NCBI GenBank assembly: GCA_018907035.1
Contig: JACCIC010000002.1
Span: 7,745,001-7,809,000, forward strand
DNA: 64,000 nucleotides
From: Sycobia sp. Sy_11
Taxonomy: Eukaryota; Arthropoda; Insecta; Hymenoptera; Epichrysomallidae
Direction: 5' to 3'
Both the position numbers and the translations under genes were made by a program. Each line of letters begins with the position of its first letter. Positions within the stretch are counted from its first letter, which is position 1. Under the pieces are notes generated by a model. That model had not been told where the DNA came from. It saw nothing but the letters and a program-made list of their open reading frames with translations, and searched no databases. Below, one piece after another: positions 1 to 13,329 of this stretch.

Positions 1-1196
1 ATACTATGTCTCAAAATGGGAAACGAGGAAGTTGACTGAGATATTGGACATGTAGAATAATAATGAAGAAACCTAAGAATTGAATGTTTTTTTTTTTAAT
101 ATTAATTCAGATAAATATAATAAATAATGAAAGTTTACATCGATTTAAAAAAATTCGCCGTAAAGAGTGATGTGGAAAATAGTATTGAAACAGGTATTGT
201 ACATAAATTTGTCGTTTTCGTGGTACATAATACGGTTCAAGGGAGCAAAAAAAATTTTTTTTATGTTAATCGATCAATTAGTTTAAAAATTATGCTTTTA
301 AAAATTCCAAACTCCAACAGATATAATTTGAATTATTGTTAAAATTATGAATGTGGCTTTTAATGCATTTGACGAACATCGTTATTATTGTCTTCAGCAA
401 TCGAACATCCCAAAATTCTCATATTGGGGGTTAGGTGCGATTAAAATGAGTTTGACCCACAGACGGAAACATGATTGATTTAAATCTAATACGAGCTAAA
501 CGATAGATATGATTGATTTTACTGCCAGTGCGGTCCATGAATTTTCAACAATGATCTCAACATAATTAATTATTTATCCTGTCTTGTCTTGTTATTAGCG
601 CATACTCGCAAAGCATCGATACAGCATGTTGCCGTCATCGTTTGATGGATAGCCAATTTTCAAATATTTTATACCTTCAGTCTGTCTCATTAATCAATGC
701 GTAAATAAAACTTGCAACTTACACGGGGCTTTTACCTATAACGTTGGAGACTCAATTGATTATGAAAAAAAAAAAAAAATGCAATATATCGTCTATTACA
801 AAATGTCACATTTGCAATACATTAAATAGGGTACCGATGGAAAAAAAAACGCTAATTGCAGACACAGACGTAGCCATTTCAAAGATTTTTCAGAATTTAT
901 GCGTTCTTAGGAACGTCGCGTACCAGGGACGACGCATATCCTGTTTGCCAAATTGTTACGGGAGACGAATAAAACCGAAGGACTCCGCGCGCGAGCCTTT
1001 CGCTGCCCAACGAGGATTGAGTCCCATCGAGGCGAGCCCATATACAACAGATAGAAATTATTTCCTTATTGCCGCGCCGATTCGGGCGCACTACAACCGC
1101 TCGTAAATCCGGCAATGTGCGCCAGTGGTCCGACTCCCTCCACATTATTATACATAATATTAAAGCCGTTCTCTCGATATGATATGATGTGTGAGG

Positions 1197-1208
1197 GTGC
1201 GTGCGTGC

Positions 1209-1300
<92 letters not shown>
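1197..1300. repeat. (GTGC)4 then (GT)44 microsatellite
   Basis: Four GTGC units run into 88 bases of pure GT. This is the longest GT tract in the window and could form left-handed DNA. Proteins read from it (poly-His-Thr or poly-Cys-Val) are artefacts. Confidence 0.97.
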
Positions 1301-1302
<2 letters not shown>

Positions 1303-1385
1303 TATATCCGCTGAATTCAAGAAAAACGTCGCTGAAAGTGGGCGTTGGCGGCAATGTAATGTGAAATCTCCCACGATCGTTTTCC

Positions 1386-1391
<6 letters not shown>

Positions 1392-1433
<42 letters not shown>
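1392..1433. repeat. (TC)21 microsatellite
   Basis: Pure TC tract about 90 bases after the GT tract. Confidence 0.97.
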
Positions 1434-1435
<2 letters not shown>

Positions 1436-1624
1436 CCGACTGTCTTTGGAATGGCCCTACGCGGCTGTTAAGAAAGAAAAAGAAGAAGAAAAGAAAAAAA
1501 AATACTTTACGATCCTTGAGAAGGTTTTAGCACGTCCGAAGTGCTCCTTCACCCCCACCCCCACCTCAGCGAAGACAATCGCCCACTCGATTGTCACTGC
1601 CTCTACATATAGCTACGTTTTTAT

Positions 1625-1626
<2 letters not shown>

Positions 1627-1668
<42 letters not shown>
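1627..1668. repeat. (TA)21 microsatellite
   Basis: Pure TA tract; with the GT and TC tracts it makes three different dinucleotide arrays within 500 bases. Confidence 0.97.
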
Positions 1669-1671
<3 letters not shown>

Positions 1672-1946
1672 CTGTACCCAAATTAACGCCCCTTCCGATC
1701 AGAGATCTATACGTATGAAATTCTTCTAACAAGTATATATGTATATATATATAGGACAGGCGGGAATTTTGTGAGCTTGCCAATCCGATTTTTCTCTCTT
1801 CGTACGCCCGGCGCGGTCGGAGGGGGCTCGAATTTGTCGAACCGGATGATAAATTATCATACGGGCACGGAGGAAAATTTCTACGCGAAATAAAATAAGA
1901 TTTATCCCCGTGTAAACGTGATTATTTAGTTTTGATGCCATGGATT

Positions 1947-1950
<4 letters not shown>

Positions 1951-1994
<44 letters not shown>
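1951..1994. repeat. (AT)22 microsatellite
   Basis: Pure AT tract followed by a short GCGCGC. Confidence 0.97.
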
Positions 1995-2002
<8 letters not shown>

Positions 2003-5000
2003 GCGCGCGCATGAAGAGACAAGAAAGGCGATATTGCGAATAGTGGGGAAAAAAAGAAAGTGCTATACCATTTATATACTATATGTGAATAACTTATAGT
2101 ATTACATGCTTATTCATACTGAAACTCGAGCTAAAGAAAATATTTATTTATGTCGTTGGTAAAACCAGGTCTTCACGCGATGTTGATCATGCACAGCCTG
2201 GATAATGCAAAGCATCGAAAGTATTCGCGATAAGCCATCTTCTTCCTCATTGACGAGCCGCTTCAATATCTAACGACAAAAGGACGAACTTGTTTCGACA
2301 ATTTTTAATATCGTCTCGCCCTCCCCTTCTCCCTGCCCCCCCCCATCCCTTTCACGCACGCCAGGAGCCATAAGAATCCCCCCCCCCCAAGAGAGCAATT
2401 ACCAATCGACGGGAAATCCTTCGTATACGCCGCGAATAACACCCGCGATACATCCAGCTTTCCCCTTAACCATCTACATACGTTTTTCCCTTGGACGGGA
2501 AGAAAAGATGCGGCGGGGATCGTTACGGGAGGGGGGGTGGGATCCACCGATCGACGACAGAGCGATTCGCGCACCGAGCAATTGTCGGACGGAAGATTGA
2601 AGGGGGATTGGTGAGGGGGGGGGAGGGATGCTAGAGCGATTTTTTGGCATTTCACGCTGGGCCGTTCTCGCTGCCAAGAGCCATTTGGCATCCAGTGCGG
2701 TTGCGCAGAATCGCCTTACTAGATACCTCTCTTCATGGATGTGTATTTATGTATTGTTTGCTTGTGCGTGCGTGTGTGTAAATATACCTCGCCAATATAT
2801 GCAGGCGCGCGACAACGCGCGCGGGAAGATGCGTAAGCCAAGACGCGAATGTATTAAAAGATTGAAAAATGGAGTTTCTCCTTTGAGGCAGGTTTGGTAT
2901 CGATCGATTGAGGGATGAGTCTGGTATTGAAATTTTGGAATTTTATGCAGTTGAAAAGCTTTTGTCCGCCGACGAAAAATCATTACGTGATGCACACTGA
3001 AGCAAAAAACTTGTTCTTCACGATTGTATCAAGAACTTCGGTATTTTGCAATCCTCCCAGAAAATCCGATAGACGTAATTAGCGCGGCAATCAAGTCTAT
3101 GATAAAGGTACTATTTGGATGAGCAATCGGTACGACTTATGGTGTGACATCGGTTATGAAATATACTTCTGTATGAGGTCGCCGAGGAGACAGTCGGCAA
3201 GAGTTAACTTATCTTTTACGTAATAATTGTTTGGAAAGCTTTTATTAAGAAAAAATTATTAATAAATAACAACAGAGCTTTGTAATTACCGACAATATTT
3301 GGCAAGTATATCAATATTCTTTGATATTACACGATGGTTACGGCGATGAACTCGTAATTGGTCCAGGAGGACTACTGCAAAAAAAAACTTTCTCAATTTG
3401 TTGATAAACGCTTGGTTTATGAACACGTGGTAAATGTCCTTCGCTGAATGACGCCAGAATGTGAGAGCAAAAAAGAAAGAGCGACGTTAAATAAAATAAA
3501 AAGAAAAAATGATAATCCAGATAAATATATATTGACGAATGTTAAAGACAAAATGAAAGAGTAACAATCGTTGTTTAGCTAGAAAGAAACGATAGAGTGG
3601 TCTGAATATGGATCTCCAAAAAAATGCCTTTGATTTTCAAAATTTCGATTAGACTGAAGAAAAAAAATTTAATTTATCACTCTCCAGAAAAATCTGGACT
3701 ACCGAAAATAAATATATTCAAGATATTTAAAATTACTGGAGTAGCACATTTATACACGATTAAATCAATATTAAACTTATGGCAATAACCTAATGAAACT
3801 TAGCAGGTATAATAAGTAATTTGACGGTAAATTTATAACAGAATATAAAAACATCATATTTTGATCAAATAATGCTTATTATTTATCATCTTTGAAGTAT
3901 ATAATTGACTACAAGATTGCGGCTTATACAAAAATCTTATTTAAGAAGGAAGACAGGAGAGTTATTCACTACTCGTTGTTTTCTTATTACAATCTAGCAG
4001 ATGTTCCAACTTGGGTAAGCGTTAGCCGACTCTTGTATTATGTAGTTAGGGGGAAAAAATATGTATGATAATCATTGTTATTCAAGTGCATGTCTTTACG
4101 AATTAATGTTAATAAGTTCTGGTGAAGAAAAACATTTTATTTAACTGTCCATTTTTCTCGCTGTATAGATTCCAAGGACAAGAACGATCTTTGACTGTTA
4201 ACAATAGGGGAAAAAATGCTATTACTATGTGAGAAATTGATATTTTAAATCCTGATCCACGACGCATTGACCACTTCGATCGATCACGAGCAATTCCCGT
4301 ATTTCTGGCAAAGCCCAGAATTTCATAACGGAAGGAGTAGACGTCAGGTGGAAAAAGTTGAATCAAGAAATTTTCCCAAGCCTCTTTGCTTTCCTGCTTA
4401 CAAATGGAGTTCAGCTGGTGGGTGAGACAAAGGGTTTAGGAGAACGTGACGAGGATCGGGTCCATGCACGGGGGATGTATCGAAAGTTTCCGGTTCCGCC
4501 ACCCTTCCCCCCAACCTGCAATTAGTACGGAGTGACTAAGTATGTAGAGGATCTATGTTTGTTGTGCTATTGATCAATACCGTCGCTCTTTTCGTTGCTT
4601 TTTCATCGACCGCTTTGATCTGCTTAATTTCATTCTTGAAACTGACGTTTTGGCCAAGTTCGAGCATTGGACGATGAGCAATTTTTCAAATTTCAATCCC
4701 GCATTCAAACACTCAGCGTTCCTTCTTGGGGCGGGGGGGGGGCGATAATACGGGCTTTGCACCCATTTCCGAAGCACATCCGAAATTCAAACATTCTTTT
4801 TTTTTTCAGCGCGCTATTATCGTACCCGGGCGGTTGGGTTTTCATCGCATCGAATCGTTCGTTTGACAAACGCGTCGTTTTCCACAGCCGTGCACAAATG
4901 GAAACTCGGGCAATTCGAATTTTTTACGGTTAATTGAAGTAAAATCGAGGTATCGAGAGATTCTTCCGCGTTGCTTTGTAAATGGATCAAAAATTTAGTT

Positions 5001-5201
5001 TTGGTCGATGCATGAATCCACAAGCATATTGTTTTTTTTTTTTTTAAATACTTTTATCCAATTTTTCGAACAATCAGCGAGTAAGAAAAAAATTCAACTC
5101 AAAGAACGAAGTTTCGAAAACGAAAACAAAGAGACCCATATCCACATTCATAAAGCGCTGTAACTTCCAAATCTAATTCAGTAAATGAATAACGATGCTA
5201 C

Positions 5202-5204
<3 letters not shown>

Positions 5205-5247
<43 letters not shown>
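5205..5247. repeat. (AT)n microsatellite
   Basis: 43 bases of pure AT in the Shal intron. Confidence 0.97.
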
Positions 5248-5250
<3 letters not shown>

Positions 5251-6142
5251 TCGTGGAAAAACTGTAAACTTGATAAGATTCGACCTTTCAAGAATATATA
5301 TTTGAGCCCTCATACTACACTTCCTACTACTGGACAATATATAGATCTGTTTAAGAGCTCTGGTGTGAAGAAGCTTTGGGTATGCTGAGCTCGAATCCTA
5401 TAAAAACAGCATTCAATTAATGTATCCGCCACAAATACGTATTAATATAGGTTAAAAAAAAAAAAACTAAAAAACTTTTAAAGGGCTAATAATATATTAT
5501 ATATTATACGACAATAAATTAGAATATCTGGGAATCCCGGATTCTTTTTCCCGTCGTTCCACATATAAATATTACGGGCGCAAAAATTCTATAAAATACT
5601 TATTTTACGACACTCGGGTCTGGTGCCGTGCTCTCAGAATTCAACGGCCGAAACGCTGTACGGAATCTCCGTACATTAATTGGGCCGTAATATTTTATTA
5701 TATACTGTAATAAATGCGCGACAATTACAATGGACAAAGATAATCGTACTTTTATTATATGACCGCATCGATCTGCCCTACCTACATTTGACACTGATAC
5801 ACCTAACATATGTGTATAAACACAATAAACAGACGCGCGACACAGTTCGCAACCACATATATATATACACACACGCGCGCACGCACATACACAGACACGG
5901 CACCTATTTTCCATCGCAATGAATAAGCAAAATTAGAATACCGAGGATATTTCAAGCGCCGGTCAGCTAAATATATAATATAAGCGGTATGAGGGAAAAA
6001 AGTGGGGAGGGAAAAAAACATCACCTCCCCCGTCAAAACCTCGGTGACCGCGCGCGCGCGCGCGTATAATTCAGGAACGTCCGCGAGCTCGTTCCGCGGC
6101 ACGACCTTGGACGAAATAATATATAAACTAAGTCAACAAGAA

Positions 6143-6148
<6 letters not shown>

Positions 6149-6194
<46 letters not shown>
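6149..6194. repeat. (AG)23 microsatellite
   Basis: Pure AG tract shortly after a (CG)n run at about 6050-6064. Confidence 0.97.
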
Positions 6195-6199
<5 letters not shown>

Positions 6200-6943
6200 A
6201 AAGCGGAGATGCCGCTGTCAAGAAACGTGGGATTCACGAGCCACCCTTGCCCCGGATTGCCACTTAAATGGGAAAAAAAATTTTTTTGGCTCGCTACAAA
6301 TTTCAAAATGGCAAACGCGTATTTCTGCACAGCATAACAGAGATCAATAACCGTTGGCAGAAAGTCATAATTATATATATATATACTCGTATTTATTCAT
6401 TATAATTAAATACAAAATAAACAAAATGGAGCAAAATTTGAAATAAAGATTGTACGGATATTCGTGAAAGATCTATTGTTGGGTCTAAAATTTTATGTTT
6501 CAAATTCAGAGAATTAAAGAGACGCATATATGAGCACCAATATGATTATTTAAATAAATTAAGCTAAGCTAAAGTAATAGGAGCTTTGGGAAAAATAGAC
6601 AACGTATAAGCTGCCATCAGGACTGATGGAAATGTATTTGTCAATAGACAAACTAAATAAAATAAATACACTATGATTTCGCAGAAAATATCTTATGCCC
6701 GTTAAACAGATTAAATATCACGAAATGTACGCGTTTAATGAATATGGCGACAACACTTCAACAACAAAAAAGTCGCTTCAGAATAAAAGGGCGAGGGGGG
6801 AAGAGAGAGAGAGAGAGAGACAGTGAGAGGTAGAGAAAGCAAAGCGGGTGAAAAAGCCTGAATACGTGTGCACCGTCGCGTCGCCTCGCCCGCCGCTCTG
6901 CAATTAAACGAGATTCGCATTTCCGTATAGCTCTTGTTTCTTT

Positions 6944-6975
6944 TCTCTCTCTCTCTCTCTCTCTCCCTCTCTCTC
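6944..6975. repeat. (CT)n microsatellite, one interruption
   Basis: CT tract at the start of a C/T-rich stretch that reaches about 7040. A shorter GA tract lies at 6802-6820. Confidence 0.95.
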
Positions 6976-7639
6976 ACTCCCATCCTTTACCTCGGCCCCC
7001 CCTCTCCCCCTTTACCCAATCCCGATACTCTTCATCTCCCGTGTCCCGCGCAAATATTCGGTTCGCGCCGGTCTCCGCGCGCCTCGCGCACGCATTCGCT
7101 CGTAATGAAATTATTTCCCTCCCCGCCCTCCCGCCGCCGCGGTTTTGTTTTCGGTGATGTAACGACTGCTCGACGTGTTTTACGTGCCAGAAATCACGAT
7201 TCTTTTTCCCACCTTTGTTTGCAGTGGGGCGCGTTATTTATTTTTATTCTTTTTTTTCCTTGCCTCGTCGGCCAGAAATGTTTTGATTTTCTTATGTCGT
7301 CTTTGAGAAAGGATTTTCTCGATGAAAAATTAACGGATTCTACTTCGGTTGACATCAATCGAACTGATAAATTTGATAATCTAAATTCTCTATTCGTTTT
7401 TTTTTTTTTTGTAATTTACCTAGCGATTGTTTAGAAACTGGATGGGAACAATTTTGAAAATATAGAAAAATAATCCTTCATTATTATATGCTTATGTCTT
7501 TGATGCAATACCGCGTTCTGGTCAATGTTATAAAGGTCGATGTAGAAATGACAGTACATGGAGGAGACGATAATAAAAACTAAATAAAAAAATCATGGTT
7601 ATCACATTATATAAAACAAACTGATCTACTCTAAAAATA

Positions 7640-7644
<5 letters not shown>

Positions 7645-7680
<36 letters not shown>
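7645..7680. repeat. (TA)18 microsatellite
   Basis: 36 bases of pure TA. Confidence 0.97.
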
Positions 7681-7684
<4 letters not shown>

Positions 7685-7739
7685 GGATATAGTAAGAACT
7701 TTAACTAAAACAGATGATTCCAAACCATAAGTTTTGAGA

Positions 7740-8830
7740 TATTTTGGAGATGTATTCAAAAGTACTAGGCATCATATATTATTGTCATGGAAAAAAAATT
7801 ATACTTTCGCCAAATAACGATGGCGCTTACTTGTGAAAAGTTACATAAAACGTCACGCCAAAATTGTTATCTTATGATTTTATGAGGTTCGCCTGCATGC
7901 TAGCGCAGAGCCCTATAGGTGGCTGTCGTTCGCTGTTACGTTACTGCAAGAGATTAGATCGATAGACACATGTATGCCAATTCAACCTAAATGCAATTCC
8001 TTAAAAATTATCCCCCTCAGCCATCGCAAATAGATACAGGGCGTTGACAATCCTCGCTTAATCCCTGACCGTCAAAATGATTTTCGTAAAATACACCATG
8101 GACGACCGACTGAGCAAGTGACGGCATAAGTTGGCGTCAAACTTCTGATTATGTAGATCACCTCGTAGAAATGGTTCAATCCTTGAACGTCTGCAAGCAC
8201 GCATTGGCAATGCACTCTCTTCGTGAACCCTGAAATGGTTCAAATTATTTTCTGTTCGATAGCATCCACTCGAATTCTATCGAAATCTCATATCGATAGA
8301 ATCAAGTACGAAAAGCTAGGCCCCATCCCCGATGCCAAATTAAACTACCCAATTACTCCTAGTTCGAATGAAGCTTTTTTCCCCATGGTCTTAGGGATTA
8401 TCCTCGGTAGAATGCTTACATGGAACAAATCTATTGCTAACATAAGACTAATTCTCCCTGAAGTCCTTCTTCCATAACAGGTCCTTCATAAAGAAAAAAG
8501 AAAACACTAATTTGTCCTTTTAATGCTATGCTTGAAAGCATCGCAACAAATGTAATTCCTATTCGAGGATCCAGGCACAAGTTTTTCCCGAAACTTTAAC
8601 GCTCCTCCATTATAGTTCCTAAAATCTGTTCTACAAATCCGTTGATTCATTCTGTATCTATTTTTTTTTTTACATGTGGAGGAAAGCTAACCACCTTTAG
8701 ATGCCTCTCGTTCAGGCTCACGTCGCTGCCAATGACTAGATCTGCCTCTAGCGCATCTAAGACAGAGATCAGAAACGATCTGCTAAAGCCCAAAACTCAA
8801 CAACCATAGTCTGATTGAGGCAATTTTTGT
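7740..8830. other. Non-repetitive tract, possible decayed transposable element
   Basis: This stretch lacks microsatellites and reads as short broken frames on both strands (8058-8243 minus, 8223-8477 plus). It has more protein-like composition than the flanking DNA. I could not match it to a family or find terminal repeats, so this is only a suspicion. Confidence 0.2.
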
Positions 8831-9876
8831 CAGCTTATTAGTTCGTATTTTCTATAAAAATTATTTACTAATTATATTAAAGATAATCAAGAATATTTAA
8901 TGAACGGTACGTTGACGTAAAATTTTTTTATAGTTATTTCGTGAATTACTCTGCCTGTATTTATTACAATTAGGAAACTTAAGTCCTTCGCAGGTAGAGG
9001 CTGAATCTCGAAAAATTTCCGAATAATATTTAGTAAGTAAAAACGTCAAAAAGTTATTTCACGTACACAATAGGTAAAAAACAAAAATATTCAAATAAAC
9101 AGTTTGTCATCCAGCTGATAGATTATATCACAATCCTAGAGTTCTTTAAGATATTGTTCAAAATATTGTACAGTGAGAGTACACTATTGTAAAATAATAA
9201 ACTGTATGTAAACCTCGATTTTTTTTGTTAAACTTTTTCGTATTAACTATCTTTCGTATTACGATTTTACAAAATTTACTTTGATTTTCATCATTAGTTT
9301 TATTAATTAGACTGATAGATATCACGCACATATTTTGGTATTATATCAATTTGAACACTAAATTTTCTGCGCTAACTAAATATCTACTTCCTTAAGTAAA
9401 TTGCTAATTCAACGTAATATTTCATGCACTTTTCATAAATTCCTACGGCAGTCTGAATTCAATACTCCGAAAGCGGTTGAGCGAGCATGAATCCAATTAC
9501 TTTCGCTTCGCAGGCTAAAGATTTGGGGGGGTGGCATCGAGCAAAAAAATATACCTTTATAAATCAAAAATATGCCAAAAATAGTATCACATGGTCGAGT
9601 ATTACATGGATCACCGATGTGAAATTAATGTTGCCTCTATTTCTCTTCTACAGAATCTATAGTCGCGACAATTTCATCAGTTTCCTCTTTCACATAACCA
9701 TCGAACCTTAGCGACAATCGCAAAAACGTTCCTGATCCCAAATAAACAGGCAACGAAATTTGATCTCATACCTGCTGGCAAGGTTGGCCTTATTTTTCTA
9801 CCGCTGCGAAAGAATTTAGCCTGCAGTTTTTCGAGCTATTCGACAAATGCTTTCGCAGTCATTTCCAGAATATCCG

Positions 9877-9878
<2 letters not shown>
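8831..9878. other. AT-rich Shal intron DNA; nothing seen
   Basis: No repeats, inverted repeats or coding signal stand out. Confidence 0.5.

Positions 9879-9920
<42 letters not shown>
9879..9920. repeat. (AT)21 microsatellite
   Basis: Pure AT tract at the left border of the 9.9-10.7 kb GC-rich island. Confidence 0.97.
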
Positions 9921-9922
<2 letters not shown>

Positions 9923-10700
9923 TTCGCAGGATAGCTCGGATATTTCACCCCCTCCCCCTCAGCCTTTCACCTCTCTTTCCTCAATTCGGCCTGATACAGT
10001 TACGGGGGTGGGTGGAGGGGGAATCAAGCGCGCCGCTACCCCGGATCACCCCTCCTCGCGCCGCCGAACAATGGGATCGTCATACGGAAGGGAGACAACT
10101 GCATTAACGAGGCTGAATAGACGTATTTTCCGCTCCTGGACGGGACGTGGGCGGTGGCTGGGGGGAGGGCGGGGGGGGGGGGGTGAGCCCGACGACGACA
10201 GTCCAACCGGAATCCATTGAACGTCGGGCGCGTAATTTTCTTTATTCACAAATATCAGCGGGCCGAAATGATTCGCGCGCCAGACCGGGGAACGTTCCCG
10301 TGCACTGCGCGCCCCTGTACAGATGCACCGTACGCGTTACGGGCGTTAATACGCAACGCTCCAGAAGCGCGCCTGCGCGCTTTCAGCGCTCCCCCACCCC
10401 CCGAAAAAAAAACATATATATATATATATACATACCTTTCGATTATCCCAGCCCGACACCATTTTCCCATGTACAAAAGCTTATATAGATTACCGCGACC
10501 AATCAATCGACTGACGCCCGTCTTTCTACCCTGCCCCCACCCTCCTTTTCTCACCGCCACCGATCGACTTCACCTGTACGGGCGCTGGCGCGCGCGCGCG
10601 CGCGCGCCTCTGTACTCGCGAATTCTTTTACCCGCTGTCGAGCTCTGAAAGAGTGATAGATTGCGTCTGTCAAAGTCAGGCTCCAGGTCGTTCTTTTCGA
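9921..10700. other. GC/CpG-rich island in Shal intron
   Basis: The segment is CpG-rich with G-runs (about 10160-10183), a (CG)n run at 10589-10606 and TA repeats on the left. It stands out from the AT-rich flanks. It could be an internal promoter or enhancer; frames here are compositional. Confidence 0.4.
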
Positions 10701-11790
10701 TATTTCGCTCCTGCTAGCTTTGCGTATTAGAATTGGAATTTTGCAAACGTTTCTTCCTCGAATTTATCGATAATACTCTGTGTTTTCTACGCCCTGCTTT
10801 AATATCGGTATACTTTCGCCCTATTCGACAGATACAGATATTCTATGAGATTAAAATAGCAGATTAGAAGCAAAATTCCTCTCGAACGAAATACCCAAAA
10901 AAAAAAAAAAGATCTGACCAAAAGACATAATAATCTGTTGCTCGAGAGCCCTCTAGTCGTCCACCAATATTTCCCACTCCATGCGCTCCCTCCTCTTTTG
11001 CTCGAGTAGGCAATTCGAAGATCTGTTGTATATATGGCTTTTATATATATAACCGAAAATAGCGTATGTAACTCCGTCCTCTATTTTTCGATTAATTCTC
11101 GGCCTTCAGGATCGCGTTTATAACGGACATATGCTTCTTGGAGAATTTCTTCAAAAATTTAATGATATTTATCTGAACTCGCATAAGAAGCTAAATTAAA
11201 AATAAATGAAATTGCATGTTATTTTCAATTAATTGGAATTATATACAATTGTATTTAAAATTTCTGATTTTCTTATGGAAAAAGAAATTTCATTATAATC
11301 ATACAATTATTAATATTTTATGATAATTAATATGAAGAAAAAAATCAGAATTGGCACATAAGATTGTTCTTCTCCTTTAATGATTAAAATAGGTTATGTA
11401 TCAGATGCTTGACAAATAATTTTGCGCTATATACAGTAATAGAAGAGGGTTTCGTTAAAAAATTGCACTTTTACGCCACTAAGAGCGCGTTTTCTGATTT
11501 TTCGACCCCCCTCCAACCGAACGCACGAAGCTTATGTACGCGCCAATATTGCATAATTAAAGACCAAGTTGGAAATTAACTTTATATGTCACTGCTTTAT
11601 TATCTAAGCTGATCTCATAGCTGCATCTGCTTTATGATTATATCAGGACCATTAATAGGGAAGCAATAGAAATGAATTTATAACGTCCAAGAATAAAAAA
11701 CGGACTAAAATTATCAAATCAGAATAATTCATTCTCGACACTCTGTAATAAAGTAATTATAACACCATAAATGTATGAATATATGTATAC

Positions 11791-11796
<6 letters not shown>

Positions 11797-11843
<47 letters not shown>
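11797..11843. repeat. (AT)n microsatellite
   Basis: 47 bases of pure AT. Confidence 0.97.
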
Positions 11844-11846
<3 letters not shown>

Positions 11847-13040
11847 TGGTAAATTTTCAAGCCTCTTGTTTTCACAAAATGACTATACAAAATATTGCAG
11901 GAAGACTATAATTTTATTGTTGTTCTCGAGATATGCCGTTTCTAAAGAGAAAAAGAAAATTATCGATCCGAGGTTATGATTCAATTAGATGTTTTTTAGT
12001 AGTGCTAGAGCAATAAATTAAAATAATGCCAAATTTCAAAATAACGGCGGATCATTTTTTATTTAAGATGATTTCTAATAAAAAAAATTAGGATCGGGAT
12101 TTGGATACTAATAATAAAATTCTTTGGTATCCAAACGTTAAATAGAAATAATATATTTTACTAACTCATCTTCATAATGGCAAAGGAGAAGATCTCGTCC
12201 TAATATTGTAAAAACAAAACTTAAAATTCATTCAATTGCAAACATTGCGTGATGCGCGTGATTACTGGCCTAAATTTGTCAATCTTTTCTGTAAGTCCGT
12301 TGCATCGGTGAAATAATACCGGAAATAAGAGTGTTAAAACGTAATAGTGTAGAGTTGCATAACTTAATGTCGGTTGATGCGACTCAGCTGAGGAGGAAAA
12401 CCCGTTTAAAAAAAAAAAAAGCAACGATTATTTCAGATAAATATTATTTACACTCGAATCTCGTTCAATTCCATATTTACTTTAGAAATAAATTATCGAC
12501 CATCTGATTGATATAGTAAGTATGTATTCTATATATATATATTGACAAAACCGCGAATGCGTTAAAAGACCGAAATGAAAGGTGAAATTCCCAGAGCTGC
12601 TTTACCCTGATTTTATTAGACCTCTAAAAGACACAAAAGCAAATATTTTATTCGTGTTTTCATTAGGATAACTTATAACGAACAGAGCTAAAATTTACAA
12701 CAGCTTGTACACTAAAACTTCAAACTAAATACCCAAGTGAAGAATCCTCCACAAAATAGTTCGAAAATAATTATGCAATGAAGAACTTGAAAACATTAAT
12801 TATAAAAAGTTTAATTATAAATTTAAACGTCATCGATAAAAACTATTGTTTTATATTAATAAAATAATCAAAGATTTTCATTAGAAATATTTCACTATAA
12901 ATTTTGTGTTTCTTAATTTTACAAACGTGTTTATTTAATTACAAAAGAAAAAAAATCTATATAACTATCATACAGAATCTATAGTCGAATACGTTTATTA
13001 CAGTTAATTATAGCGCATCTCTAACGCAAATTATCTGATT

Positions 13041-13267
13041 ATATATATATATATATATATATATATCCTCCTCCAATGTCTCAATTACAGGCTTTCCACT
13101 CTTTCTCTCTCTCTCTCTCTATATATATATATAATTGCTGGATTTATTTACTCGTCATATTTGAATCGTGAGTCGGGCAAAAAAAAACAAAAAGAATTGG
13201 CGAACCGAACCCCCGTGCTTATACAATACGCTCCAGATGCGTGTTACAATATGCATGCGCATACGCT

Positions 13268-13328
<61 letters not shown>
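13041..13328. repeat. Cluster of (AT)n, (CT)n and (TA)29 tracts
   Basis: AT at 13041-13066, CT at about 13104-13120 followed by TA, then pure (TA)29 at 13271-13328. Confidence 0.95.

Positions 13329-13329
<1 letters not shown>

Larger units (their letters stand above)
1..7640. other. Shal intron, distal part; no gene seen
   Basis: By position this is intron of Shal. It holds the microsatellites listed and GC-richer patches near 950-1350, 2300-2840 (with C/G homopolymer runs) and 6000-7200. I see no exon with splice-site and coding support. In particular, I did not find the YGDMVP filter exon on the minus strand. Confidence 0.6.
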
